Counted from the stretch's first letter, positions 31,151-42,080 are shown. The stretch: 64,000 nt of DNA from Bubalus kerabau (GCF_029407905.1 NC_073645.1:46997501-47061500); one strand, 5' to 3'. Numbers and translations are program-made. The notes: generated from the sequence alone by a model not told the origin.

Positions 31151-31479
31151 GATGTCTGTGTGTTTCGTGTCTGCCCTTCGGTCAGTGGGAGCATGGCAAG
31201 GATTCCCGGATCGACTCTGCTCTGGGCCATTCTGGCTTGAAGCCCATTTGAAGCCTGTTGTGGAGCTCCTCGGGTTTCTTAGGAGCAATGACTGTACCTC
31301 CATTCATTTGTTCCCTGGTGCCCAGCACTATTCTTGGCACAGGGGAGGCATGCTGTGTGGGATAGTATATGTAACAAACAGGATAAAGTGTTCAGTTTGA
31401 CCCACAGGAAGTTGCTGATATTTAGCTATTTTAAAAATTTGATAAATAGAAATTTCAAATGTTTCTACTCACTGTGTAT
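31151..31479. other. single-copy DNA
   Basis: No gene or repeat was securely identified. 'ggtgcccagcactattcttg' near 31318 may be an L2 trace. Confidence 0.35.
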
Positions 31480-32045
31480 TCATGATTTATTATTCCACAA
31501 TAAACTGCCCCGACATTTAGCAACTGAGAACAGCAACCATTCATTACCTCATAATTTCCATGAGTCAGGGATCCAGGTGCCTCTGCCTCAAGGTCTCCAA
31601 CAAGACGTCAGTTAAACAGTTGCCAAGGGCTGCAGTTTCATCTGAAGGCTTGACTGACGGTGGGTGGGGATCCAAGGCTCAACTTGGGCATCAGCTACTC
31701 ATGTAGCTCTCGGTAGGAGCTGAGGGAGTGAGGTCCCAGGTTCTTGCTGGTTGTTGGCTGGAGGCCCCCTCCAGTTCCCCACTGTGTCGACCTCTCCGTG
31801 GGGCTGCCTTGTAACATGGGACCTGGCTCCCCTCAGAGTGAGCAGTGGGAGACAGAGAGCCCAAGGCGGGAACACAGTCACTTTATAACCTAATCTTGGA
31901 AGTGACATTTCATCATCCCTGCCATGTTCTATTTGTTAGAAGCAAACTTTCCAGACTAGCCCACACGCAGAGGGAGGGTATTATACAGGGTGTGAAAAAC
32001 AGTCGTGGGGGCACTGGGGCCCATCTAAGGAGCTTCCTGTAACAT
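31480..32045. repeat. ancient interspersed repeat, family unassigned
   Basis: 'acctcataatttccatgagtc' in pieces, 'ggccccctccagttccccac' and 'gggctgccttgtaacatggg', followed by 'cctaatcttggaagtgacat', follow in order a common old repeat with a '...tctcatgattctgtgggtcaggaat...' core. No frame. Confidence 0.5.
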
Positions 32046-32150
32046 GTGACACCCCTTATAAAATCTGGCACACAGATCTCAAGAAACGATAACTAAAGAC
32101 AATTTAAAGGGAAAGACGAACAGCACAAAAATTGTTTCCATTTGCATCTT

Positions 32151-32507
32151 TTTTTTTTTTTCAGAAGTAATTTTATTTATTTATTTTTTACTATGCTGCA
32201 TCTTTGTTACTCCATGGGCTTTTCTCTGCTGTGGTGACCACGGGCTACTCTTTGTGTGGTGTGTGGGCTTTTCATTGCCATAGATTCTCTTATTGTGGAG
32301 CATAGGCTCTAGGTGCTCAGGGCCCAGCAGTTTTGGCACATGGGCTCAGTAGTTGTGGCTTCAAGGCCCCAGAGCACAGGCTTAGTAGCTATGGTGCACA
32401 GGGTAAGTTGCTCTGTGGCATGTGGGATCTTCCCGGATCAAGGATTGAACCTGTTTCTGCTGCATGGGCAGGTGGATTCTTTACCACTGAGCCACCAGGG
32501 AAGCCCC
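32151..32507 (-). mobile_element. long CHR-type SINE, antisense
   Basis: A T-run and (ttta)n, 'gcttttctctgctgtggtga', several 'tagtagttgtggct'-like body units, 'gatcaaggattgaacctgtt' (B box complement), then 'ccactgagccaccagggaag'. The flanking TSD is near 'tttgcatctt' (32141-32150) and 'tctgcatctt' (32510-32519). Confidence 0.92.
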
Positions 32508-32707
32508 AATCTGCATCTTAATTCAGCTGGTATAAAACTCTTTTCTCTTGAGGAATCATGTGGATAGAATAATCTGGAATAAATTTCCAGCAGCAACAAT
32601 CCTAGGGAATTCCTTTCCTATGGAATGCCTTTGGCCTGTTCTACCTTATAATCTTGGAATCTCGCTGTTGTCTTCAAATTCTGAGCCCCTGGCTTCTGGG
32701 ATGCTTG

Positions 32708-32954
32708 CTGCTGCTAAGTCACTTCAGTCGTGTCCGACTCTGTGCGACCCCATAGACGGCAGCCCACCAGGCTCCTTCATCCCTGGGATTCTCCAGGCAA
32801 GAACACTGGAATGGGTGAAAAGTGAAAAGTGAAAGTGAAGTTGCTCAGTCGTGTCTGACTCTTTGCGACCCCATGGACTGCAGCCTACCAGGCTCCTCCA
32901 TCCGTGGGATTTTCCAGGCAAGAGTACTGGAGTGGGTTGCCATTGCCTTCTCCA
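32708..32954 (-). mobile_element. BOV-A2 SINE, antisense
   Basis: Complement of two Bov-A monomers: 'ctgctgctaagtcacttcag', an internal junction near 32815-32845 with 'gtgaaaagtgaaaagtgaaa', and 'ggttgccattgccttctcc' at the far end. The 13-bp TSD 'tctgggatgcttg' lies at 32695-32707, with 'tctggtatgcttg' at 32955-32967 (one mismatch). Confidence 0.96.
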
Positions 32955-32967
32955 TCTGGTATGCTTG

Positions 32968-33315
32968 AGGAGCCGTGAATTTGGCTGCTTGGGGAGCCTT
33001 TCAATGCCTGGAGGCCAAAGCTTGAGTTGTGCGGGCTTCAAAGTGCAAATGAGGACAAGGATGGGGACTTCTAAAGAGATAAACAAGGGCTGATCTTGGA
33101 ACTAGGGAAGCCGGGTGGGCAGTGCTATCCCTACTCAGAAGTTGCAGCTGAGGGGCAGGCCCCCGCCTGGGAGATGCTGGAGGATGGGGGGAAGAAAGAG
33201 AAGCAGGCTTGTCACCTCTGAGAGCACCTGCTTTGATTCTGGTTTATATCAAGGAAGAAGCATCAAGGATGAAGCTGGTTGGAGTAAATGAGTTAGAAAA
33301 ACTACTATGGTTGAT
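32968..33315. other. single-copy DNA
   Basis: No gene or repeat recognised. Confidence 0.4.
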
Positions 33316-33530
33316 GGTTTGGCACTTTTTAAAGCCACTATTTACTGAACACTTACTGTGTGGCAGGCTCTGTTCCGAGTTCTTTAGAGCAAGCTCTCTT
33401 TTATGTTTTCAACAGTGATAGGAAGTGAGAGTTGTTGTTTCCCCTTTGCAGGTAAGGCTCAGAGTAATGAAGTCAACAGCCCAAGGTCACTCACAGATGG
33501 CAAAGCCAAATTCATCTGAGAAGTTCCTGG
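33316..33530 (-). repeat. MIR SINE, antisense
   Basis: 'tttactgaacacttactgtg', 'ggcaggctctgttccgagtt', then 'cccaaggtcactcacagatg' in MIR antisense order. Confidence 0.75.
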
Positions 33531-33989
33531 GGCGGGGCGGGACAGACCTTCCCACGATTTCAGCAGCGATGTCCATGAGGAAATCACTGGTGTGTCCTGT
33601 GGGTGCCCGGACTGTCCCTCCTGGAGGCATTATCTTCTCTGGCCACTTAAATTTGAGTTGTCTTGTTGCTGATACCTTCAGTTACAACTGATGGCATTCC
33701 TACCCAAGTGCACATGCCAGGTGGAGCCAGGTAAAGTGTGGGGGTGTTAGGAGACATGGGAAGTCACAGAAGATCAGGGAAGGGGAGCCAGGCTGGTAAC
33801 TGGAGGATCCAGGCTTGAAACATGACTTCTTCTCCTGCCAACTGGGTGAGCCGGGTAGGCTCCTAGCCTTTCTGAGATAGTATTTTCTCATTTTTTCTGA
33901 TGGCTACGATCATACCCATCCTAAAGGCTGATACCAATGGGTTTCATTGCCTGTGTAGACCCCTGTGTATGGAGGCAGTCTCCCGGAGT
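33531..33989. other. single-copy DNA
   Basis: No gene or repeat recognised. Confidence 0.4.
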
Positions 33990-34072
33990 CTTGGGTTGGA
34001 AAGGACTGAGTGACTTCACTTTCACTTTTCACTTTCATGCATTGGAGAAGGAAATGGCAACCCACTCCAGGC
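33990..34072 (+). mobile_element. BOV-A2 internal fragment
   Basis: 'ggaaaggactgagtgacttc', 'actttcacttttcactttca', 'tgcattggagaaggaaatgg' and 'caacccactccagg' are the monomer junction of a BOV-A2. Both ends are missing, and no TSD is visible. Confidence 0.88.
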
Positions 34073-34499
34073 TCCGCTGGAAGGAGTTCTGGCACTGAGT
34101 AGTCATGTCTGCCACAGGTGAGGGGAGGGCGTGAGGGTGTGTACACTGGGCTTCTGTCAACATCGTTTGAGGACTTCTTGTGAGGTTTAAACGTGATGTT
34201 GCTTGTGAAAGTTCCTCATACCTAGCTGATACTCAATACGCCTTTAGTACATTTCTTTTGGTTCATTCAGGCACAATCGATGCTCAAGCTGGCATCTCAA
34301 CTGGAAAATGCTGACTGGCTCATAGTAGATGCTCAGTAAGTATACCCAGAGTGGTGACAGGATCAGAGGCCCACGCAGCTCTTCCTGAGCTCACACTGAC
34401 CCCCATCGTGGCTCCCCAGACCCACAGAGCTGGTGGAGGTAACCAACCCAGGACTCCAGGGCCGCCCGAGCAAAGAGACGGAAAAGGCATCAAAACAGC
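34073..34499. other. single-copy DNA
   Basis: Nothing secure. 'tagctgatactcaatacg' near 34224 may be an old MIR/L2 end. Confidence 0.35.
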
Positions 34500-34860
34500 A
34501 AAGGTATTAACTCAGTGTATTTACACCCCCAAGTGCTTCGCTGTCATCAGGAGCGGCCCCTTCATGAGATATAAGTAATTTGTGCAGGCTGATCCTGGTT
34601 TTCTCATTAATATGCAAATGAGGCATGCCAGTTGTTAGGTTAGAAGAAAGCTGTCATGTTTATTGTGACAGATTTAATGGATGTGTTTGGATTGTGCATT
34701 CAATGTGTTTTCAAGAGCATGTCTTATCTTTGTTTAGGCAGTAAATCAAAAATGTAAACAACAATTCATTAGCATCTGTCAGAAGCTCAAAGCCACATTG
34801 TTTCATTTGACAATCTTCCCAGAGGTGGAGGGACGAAAATCCTATATCTGACTTACTCAA
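34500..34860. other. AT-rich repeat-free island, strong CNE-like composition
   Basis: It contains an octamer-type 'atgcaaat' (34611-34618), a forkhead-type 'gtaaacaac' (34755-34763), 'acaattcattag' and several 'tgttta' cores in about 300 bp, with no repeat signature and no frame. This resembles developmental enhancer DNA in composition. The conclusion is inference only. Confidence 0.4.
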
Positions 34861-36771
34861 GATTCGTCAGGAATTGCACTGGCTTTTCCCCTTTTGCTCA
34901 GCAATGTTGAAGCAGTAACTGAAGAATGTGGGCTCAGCTTGTCGGAGAGCTCTGGGGGTCAAGGGGACGCAAGCAGGGACAGACAGCTCCGTCCTGACAC
35001 CTTGGCACCTTACAGAGACCTGGGAAAACTCCGGGCCTTGGGGCACTGTGGAGACCAGGGTGCTGCTGGAAACCAAATCACCTAGAGGCACGTTGCCTCA
35101 TTCTGCAGGATGTCTGCTAGAAGAAGACAATGGAACATTAGGCAGAAATTTAAAGATAAAAAATAGAATTCTGAGATCAGAGGAAACGCAGGCAGAGGAG
35201 TGGAAAAAGGGTTAGGGGAGAAAATCATTCCAATCTTCCATATAGTTTTAAAATTTGGCCTGAAGGTTTAGCTCTGAACTTCCTGGGGGCCAAAGCAAAA
35301 AGAAGGACGTTTTGAATTTTAAAATTTACTCTGTCTCAGGGAAGAAAAAAAATAAAGGGAGGGCATATTATTTAGGAGAAGCACACCTTTTCATGAGACT
35401 TGTCTCTCTGGCTTCATGGCAGCTCTGCTGAGCCGAGTAGGCCAGGACCGAGCAGCGGTGCATTGCTTTAACATCCTCTAGTCTAAGATGAAGATCCATC
35501 ACATCCAGGTACTCAACTCACCCTTCACCTGGTCTCTCTCTCCTGGCTTTTCACCAGCCTTTGTACCTGACCTTCAACTTTCTTCTGTTTCACAAGCAAG
35601 CTTCCGGAAGGAGCTGTCTGTCTGGCATGTCCTGAATCCGTCCTCACCTCCTGCTGAAGACCTCTCCAACACGGTCCAGCCCCACAGCCTCCTCAGTGTT
35701 GGCACAGGGGATGCCTCGTCTGAGTTGGCAGGGCCTGAGCCTCCCTGCTCCTTCCTTTGACGATGATCCCTTTCCCTGACATCACTTTACTGGCTTTCCT
35801 TCATTCTCCTAGGGCTGCTCTGGGTCACAGCCCTGCTTCCCCAGACCTCTTTCCCTGCCTGCACCTTGGCTGGGTCTTTCTCACCTGTTCTTTCTTCTGA
35901 GTTTTGACCCTGCCTGCCCATGAGGTCTTGGCACTTGAGCTGGAGCCTGGAGGCATCTGGTCTCTTCGCTCCTGGAGGTGCCCTCACCTGGCTCATGCAC
36001 ACCTTCCCTGTGGCCCCTTGGACCCTGCTCACCTGGGTGGGGGCACAGACTTTCCTGCCTCCTCCGTTTCTACTCTTTTCTGGAGCAAGCTCTTTCCAAG
36101 ATGCCCCTCTGAGCAGCCCTGTTACAAAAAGGGGGTGGTCCCTTTGACCCTCAGGAGGCCCTGGGTCCCTGTACTGCTCCATAGCTCTGCAGAGCCAGTC
36201 ATGAGCCCCCAGCACTCCAGCTGCGACCCCCAGTTTACTCTGTGCCTGGATGCAAACTGTCCTCCTGGTCCTCATTGACCTTGAACCTCTGTCCAAGTCT
36301 CACCTCTTTCTAGAAGCCTTCCTGGATACCTCCTTGGGGTTGACTTCATCTGTTCCAGGTTTGCAACTTCACTACTTCTTCCCCAGAAGGGCCAGGACTT
36401 TCCCACATCTTTAACCACCCGTGCTCTAAACCAGGGCCCCTCTGCGAGCAGAGAAGGGTTTTTACAGATGAACATTTGCAATCAATACAATGATAGGGAA
36501 CAACTTTGAACCTCAATTAAGCAAAAAGCTGTCCTCCCAAAAAAGAATTCCTTTCTTTCAGCAGCAGATCTGCACCACAAAAATTCATCAATAACAAGTG
36601 TAGGTGTTTGCTTTTTCTCTTGTTATATTTGTCCCTGTATAATATACTTGACTTTGTCTCTTGGCCCATGAAGCCTAAATATTGACTAACCCATTCTTCA
36701 CAGAAAAAGTGTGCTGCCTCCTGGTCTAAGAGACACGGATGGTGTCACTTTGCATCTTAAAACCCTCAGCT
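34861..36771. other. single-copy DNA with possible L2 remnants
   Basis: About 1.9 kb without a supported gene. 35550-36450 ('gtctcacctctttctagaag', 'ttcctggatacctccttggg') shows scattered L2-antisense-like text. The 169-codon minus frame and the 124-codon plus frame overlap each other on opposite strands in GC-rich sequence, a sign of chance frames. Confidence 0.4.
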
Positions 36772-36897
36772 GATTCTGGTTCATGTCCATTGAGTTGGTG
36801 ATGCTACTATCTAACCATCTCATCTTCTGACGCCTCCTTCTCCTTTTGCCTTCAATCTTTCCCAGCATCAGGGTCTTTTTCAAAGAGTCAGCTCTCT
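36772..36897 (-). mobile_element. BovB internal fragment, antisense
   Basis: 'catgtccattgagttggtga', 'accatctcatcttctgacgc' and 'cagcatcagggtctttttca' match the BovB 3' region in antisense. Both ends of the LINE are missing. A SINE is inserted at its right edge with the TSD 'gagtcagctctct'. Confidence 0.88.
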
Positions 36898-37136
36898 CTC
36901 TTTTTTAAAAAAATATTTATTTATTTATTTGGCTGCATTGGGTCTTAGTTGATTGTAGCATGTGGGATCTTTCATTGTGGAGGATGGATTCTCTGTGGCA
37001 TGGCAGCTCAGTAGTTGCTGCACACAGGCTTAGTTGCTCCATGGCATGTGGGATCTTAGTTCCCTGACTAAGGATCAAACCTGAGTCCCCTGCACTGGAA
37101 GGCAGATTCGTAGCCACTGGACCACCAGGGAAGTCC
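36898..37136 (-). mobile_element. CHR-type SINE, antisense, inserted at BovB edge
   Basis: 'atatttatttatttatttgg', 'gcatgtgggatcttagttcc' and 'ccactggaccaccagggaag'. The 16-bp TSD 'aaagagtcagctctct' (36882-36897) versus 'aatgagtcagctctct' (37137-37152) has one mismatch, in which the right copy keeps the BovB consensus base. Confidence 0.94.
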
Positions 37137-37152
37137 AATGAGTCAGCTCTCT

Positions 37153-38498
37153 ACAGTCCTGTTTACCTGACTTTCATCCCCACCTGCACCCACTGTGGGT
37201 TCTGTGCAGGCAGCAACGGTGTCATTCCCCACCTGCTGCCCTCATGTAGATGAATATGACCAAAGATCTGAGTGAATGAATGAATGAAGGCAAAGTTCTG
37301 AGGCTGAGGATGGCTCAGGGCAGCCAGAGGATTGGAGATGCAGCCCATCTTTCAGGCAAACTGTAGGTCAAGTTGCCTGAGCTTCACTGGTAACCAGGCA
37401 GTTCAAGGGTCAGTTCTCCAGTAATGATCCCAGGTTGACCACCCTTGGAAACAGACAGCTTGAGTTATTTCTGGACTTAAAGTACCACCAGCACCTAAAG
37501 GGAGAGGACCCCAATTCCAGCAGAAGCCCTTTTCACTTTCTGCAATTTGCTCAGGACATCACTATCCATCAGGGCACTTCATTCTTGTCACATCTCTCAG
37601 GGTGGACATGTGAAGCCCAGCTTGCAGAAGGGGAAACTGAGGCTGGGAGGGTTGCAGCAGCCTAGCTGGCGGGGGCGGGGAACCCACTTGTTATAAGTGG
37701 TGCTAGAGCCCTGCTCCCCTTGCACCCTCCTGCCCTGCTAAATGCTGCTGGAGAAAAAAATCTTCCCACAGTCACTAGTCAGAAATGGCACTCAAGGTGG
37801 TTTCTTGCTCATCCAGTTTACATTCCTCCTCTGTTTCGGGTTTTCCCATATGGCTCACATGGCTCCCCTGATGCTGCAACAGAGGCCCCGCCACCCGCTT
37901 CATAGTGGAAGTGAGATCTGCAGGTAGGGACCCCTTTAATACTCAGCCACCTTTCTCTCTGTTGCCTTAAATGATCCTTAAAGAGTTTTTCCAAAACTGT
38001 CATCTATGGAACACTAGTCTCCAGCAACAGGTTACCAAGTAAAAAGCAGCCTTAGTTCAACTAGTCTGGAAGCAGCTGCATACCCCCCAGCCTCTCCTAG
38101 ACATAGACATGAGCTTTAGTCTGTGACAGGGACCCATCTCAGCGGGACTGCCTGCAAACTGATGTCCTAGCCCCAACTCCTCCCTGCCACCATCTGAGGA
38201 AGAGCACGTTGGTCTAACCCTGCTCTGCTGTCAAGTCATGATGGGGTGAGATGGGGAAAGAGTGAGAAAAAAGCTGGATGAGTAAGGTTAGGAGGGGCTC
38301 AGAGACTCACGAAGAAGAGAGCAGAAAGCCCACTGGGATGGAACATGGGGGAGTGAGTTCAGGGTGATAGAGTTGGAAAGAGGAAAAGAGGCTTCGGCGC
38401 GGGAGAGGACAAGAGGCTCTTTAGAGCTTTTGCCACAAATGCCTCTTCAAGACTTTCTAGAGAGTTACAGTCCCCCCACCTCCCTTCTTGTTTCCCTC
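37153..38498. other. single-copy DNA
   Basis: No gene or repeat family was recognised, apart from a short 'gaatgaatgaatgaa' run near 37273-37290. The plus-strand frame that enters the CCAT array begins here at 38364 by chance. Confidence 0.4.
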
Positions 38499-38530
38499 TA
38501 TCCATACATCCATCCAGCCATTATCCATCT

Positions 38531-38580
38531 CCCTCAAGCCTTCCCTCTTCCTCTCTCCCTCCCCTCCTTCCCTGCTTCCA
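38531..38580 (+). repeat. polypyrimidine tract, left border of CCAT array
   Basis: An almost pure C/T stretch ('ccctcttcctctctccctcc') sits between a few CCAT-like units (38499-38530) and the main array. A matching tract follows the array at 40319-40370. Confidence 0.88.
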
Positions 38581-40318
38581 CCCATCCATCCATCCATTCA
38601 CCCATCCATCCATCCATTCACCCACCCATCCATGTCCATTCACCCACCCATTCATCCATCCACCAATCCATCCATCCATCCATCCGCCCATCCATCCATC
38701 CATGTCCATTCATCCATCCATACATTTATCCATCCATTCACCCATCCATCCATCCACTCATCCATCCATCCACTCATCCATCCATCCATGTCCATTCATC
38801 CATCCATTCATCCATTCACGCATCCATCCATGTCCATCCATCCATCCATCCATCCATCTCCATTCATCCATCCATCCATCTCCATTCATCCATCCATTCA
38901 TCCATTCACCCATCCATCCATCCATTCATCCATCCATCCATTCATTCACCCATCCATCCATCCATTCATCCATCCATCCATTCACCCACCCATCCATCCA
39001 TTCACCCATCCTTCCATCCATTCACCCACCCATCCATCCATTCATCCATCCAACCATCCACTCACCCATCCATTCTTGTCCATCCATCCATCCATTCACC
39101 CACCCATCCATCCATTCACCCATCCATCCATCCATTCACCCATCCATCCATCCATCCATTCACCCGCCCACCCACCCATCCATCCACCCATCCATCCATC
39201 CATTCACCCATCCATCCATGTCCATTCATCAATCCATCCATCCATCCACCCATTCATCCATCCATCCACCCACCCACCCATCCATCCATCCACCCACCCA
39301 TCCATCCATCCATCCATCCATTCACCCATCCATCCATCCACTCATCCATCCATACATTTATCCATTCATCCATCCATCCATCCATCCATCCATCCATTTA
39401 TCCATCCACTCATCCATCCATCTATCCATCCACCCATCCATCCATGTCCATTCATCCATCCATCCATTCATTCATCCATCCATCCACTCATCCATCCATC
39501 CACTCATCCATCCATCCATGTACATCCATCCATCCATCCATCTATTCACCATCCATCCATGTCCATTCATCCATCCATCCATCCATCCATCCATTCATCC
39601 TCCATACATTTATCCATCCATTCATCCATCCATCCATTTATCCATCCACTCATCCATCCATCCATTTATCCATCCACTCATCCATCCATCCATGTCCATT
39701 CATCCATTCACCCATGTCCATTCATCCATCCATCCATCCATTTATCCATCCATCCATCCATCCATCTCCATTCATCCATCCTCCCATTCATCCACCCATC
39801 CACCCACCCATCCATCCATCCATCCATTCACCCATCCATGCCTGTCCATTCATCCATCCTCACATCCATCCACCCATCCATCCATCCATCCATCCATCAC
39901 CATTCATCCATCCATCCCCATCCATCCATCCATTTATCCATCCATACGTTTATCCATCCATTCATCCATTCACTCATCCATCCATCCATGTCTATTCATC
40001 CATTCATCCATCCACCCATCCATGTATCCATCCATCCATCCATGTATCCATCCATCCATCCATCCATTTATCCATCCACCCATTCATCCATTCATCCATC
40101 CTCCCATCCACCCATCCACCCATCCATCCATTCATCCATCCTCCCATTCATCCACTCATCCATCCATCCATTCATCCACCCATCTACCCATCCGTTCATC
40201 CATCCATCCATCCATACTTTCATCTCCATTCATCCATGCACCCATCCATTCATCCACCCACCCATCCATCCAGCTATCCATCCACCCATCCATTCATCCA
40301 TCCATCTATCCATCTATT
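38579..40318 (+). repeat. (CCAT)n / (ATGG)n array, about 1.74 kb
   Basis: About 435 units of a 4-bp repeat (catc/ccat) with recurrent variants catt, cacc, cact and tatc. A 4-bp period gives the 12-nt cycle P-S-I-H in every forward frame, so all three forward frames stay open for over 600 codons; these are not genes. Internal landmarks recur: 'catgtccatt', a 2-nt phase slip, appears at 38631, 38701, 38787, 39217, 39443, 39558, 39691 and 39713. A block starting 'catacatttatcc' appears near 38726, 39350 and 39602, with a variant near 39943. The array therefore grew in part by duplication of longer blocks. Confidence 0.97.
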
Positions 40319-40372
40319 ATCCACCTCCCTCCCTCCCTCTTTCCCTCTCTCCCTCCCTTCCTTCCTTCAGTC
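40319..40372 (+). repeat. polypyrimidine tract, right border of CCAT array
   Basis: 'cacctccctccctccctctt', 'tccctctctccctccctt' and 'ccttccttcag' resemble the left border tract at 38531-38580. Confidence 0.88.
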
Positions 40373-41423
40373 TTCTCCCTGACTGTCCCTCAGTCAAGTC
40401 CTGCCCTCCCTGAGGGATTAGGGAGCCACACAGGCTTGGACCCTGGGGCTGGCGATGGGCTAAAGGAGAGGAAGGTTAAGAACCACCACCTCCTATCCTC
40501 ATCAAGATTTAAACCGAAGCTAAAAGCATGCATTAACCTTCCAGCACCACTTGAAATCCGGCTTCACATTTAGTGGGAATTAAAGTAATTGATGAACTTG
40601 TACTTGAGATATAGGTTCCCATAAATAAAAAGCTACAAGCTCTAAAAATAACACTCAGTTTTTTTTTTTAATAAGGTAAAGATCAACATGCAACATACCC
40701 CAGGAGGCTCCACGTCAAGCAATTAGGAAGCTGGAGAGGATGGATAAATGAAAATGTTTATTCAAAAATCAATATATTTACCCTAAAAGGAGTCAGAGAA
40801 CCACATGAGTAAAATCTGGTCCCACTACAGCCCCAAGGGTCACTCTGGGGTAAGGTAGCTTCCAGGCAATAAAGGGTTAAGATATGGATTTTTATTTTTT
40901 TTCTTTTTTTTTTTTTAATCCGAAGCTGAAGGAAGACCCCTGGGTGAGCTTTTCATTGTGTCGACTAAAAATGTTTTTAAAATCAATAAAACAGTGTATA
41001 AAAGGATCTTCTAAAGATCAAGTTAGTCCTATCCACAGCCAAGTGGGTTGCAGTGAGTGGCAGAAAAGATGGATGTATAAGCCTCCCTGGCTTGCTGCTA
41101 ATGAGGCAGGAGTTTTTAGGTGATACTTGATGCAAGTGGAAAAACTGTTTCTAAAGAGTTCTAATTGCTTCTGCAGGAACAGATAGTAAAGACCCAGACC
41201 ATCCCATCAGCTGAGACAGTAACTGTACATGTTCCCTGAACCCAAACAGTCCAACTTGTAAATTCTTGCAGTAAAATAGTAAGTGTAATAACAAAGATGC
41301 ATTCAACAAACGCGCGTTGGGCTCATGATGTGAATCAAGGGCTAGGCTCTTCGCCACAAGGAGGCATATAAAGCTCACCTGGCACGATGGGGGTGCCCTC
41401 AGGGAGCTCTTTGTTGATACAGT
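40373..41423. other. single-copy AT-rich DNA
   Basis: T/A homopolymer runs occur near 40660 and 40893-40917. No gene. 41280-41420 has faint L2-like text ('gcattcaacaaacgcgcgtt'). Confidence 0.4.
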
Positions 41424-41660
41424 GGCTTTCAAACTTTTTAACTGTGACCCATCAGAAGAGGATATATTACATTGTGATCATTCACGTGTACATTCATGTA
41501 CTGTCTGGAAAAATAAATTCTTGAAACAGTGTTCATTTTTGCTTTGCATGATGCATTTCCCATTCTAGCTTATTTTACTGAAACAGAAAATGTGTTAGTT
41601 GCAACCCTCAAAACTGATCTCGTGACACACTACTAATAGAAGGTGACCGGAAGTTTGGAA
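41424..41660. mobile_element. old DNA-transposon fossil (tentative)
   Basis: 'gctttcaaactttttaactg', 'tgacccatcagaagag', 'gttagttgcaaccctcaaaa' and 'ctgatctcgtgacacactac' match in order a common mammalian DNA-transposon fossil with 'ctcaaactttttgactgtgaccca' and 'gttgcaacccactaaattgatttc...gacccac' ends. The family name is not assigned. Confidence 0.55.
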
Positions 41661-41699
41661 ATTTTGATATAACAGAAGAGGTGAAAAGTGATTCGAGAG

Positions 41700-41830
41700 A
41701 AAGAAAGTGCCATGTGTGGCAGGAGAGATGACAGCAGACCCTTCTGGCTGGGATTCAGGCAGGGCCTCATGGAGGAGGTGACATTTGAGCTGGGCTCTAA
41801 ATGATGGAATGAAGCCTGCGATTTAGACAG
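41700..41830. repeat. L2 LINE remnant
   Basis: 'caggcagggcctcatggagg', 'aggtgacatttgagctgggc' and 'tctaaatgatggaatga' are a well-conserved L2 motif. Confidence 0.6.
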
Positions 41831-41964
41831 GCTGAGTTGGGAAGAGTAATTATATTTGAGATAGTGTCTGCATTATTATATTATTGCTATTAATGTAATA
41901 AACAGTGTCTTTCTGTCCTATCCGTAGCTTTATTGGATCATCCCAGCAAAGTTGTGACCGAGTT

Positions 41965-42080
41965 AGAGGAGGTATTAGCTGCATTTTATCCATGGGGAAA
42001 CTGAGGGTCAGAGAGGCAGAGGACTTTGTCCAAGGACACACAGCTCCTAGACTTTGGCAGAGCCAAGTTTGCCCTTGGGT
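41965..42080 (-). repeat. MIR SINE, antisense
   Basis: 'catttta' then 'ggggaaactgagggtcagag' then 'ccaaggacacacagctccta' is the MIR core complement. Confidence 0.8.

Noticed and set aside
35787..36296. 169-codon minus frame facing a 124-codon plus frame
   Set aside because: Long frames on opposite strands over the same GC-rich DNA indicate codon-bias-free openness. Neither shows a domain.
38579..40318. Regularly spaced repeat array resembling CRISPR
   Set aside because: Unit length is 4 bp with no unique spacers, and the host is a mammal. It is a simple tandem repeat.
38364..40573. Three overlapping open frames of 623-672 codons, looking like a giant repetitive protein
   Set aside because: They are translations of the (CCAT)n array. 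A 4-bp repeat without a stop triplet keeps every forward frame open. There is no start context, splice signal or non-repeat domain.
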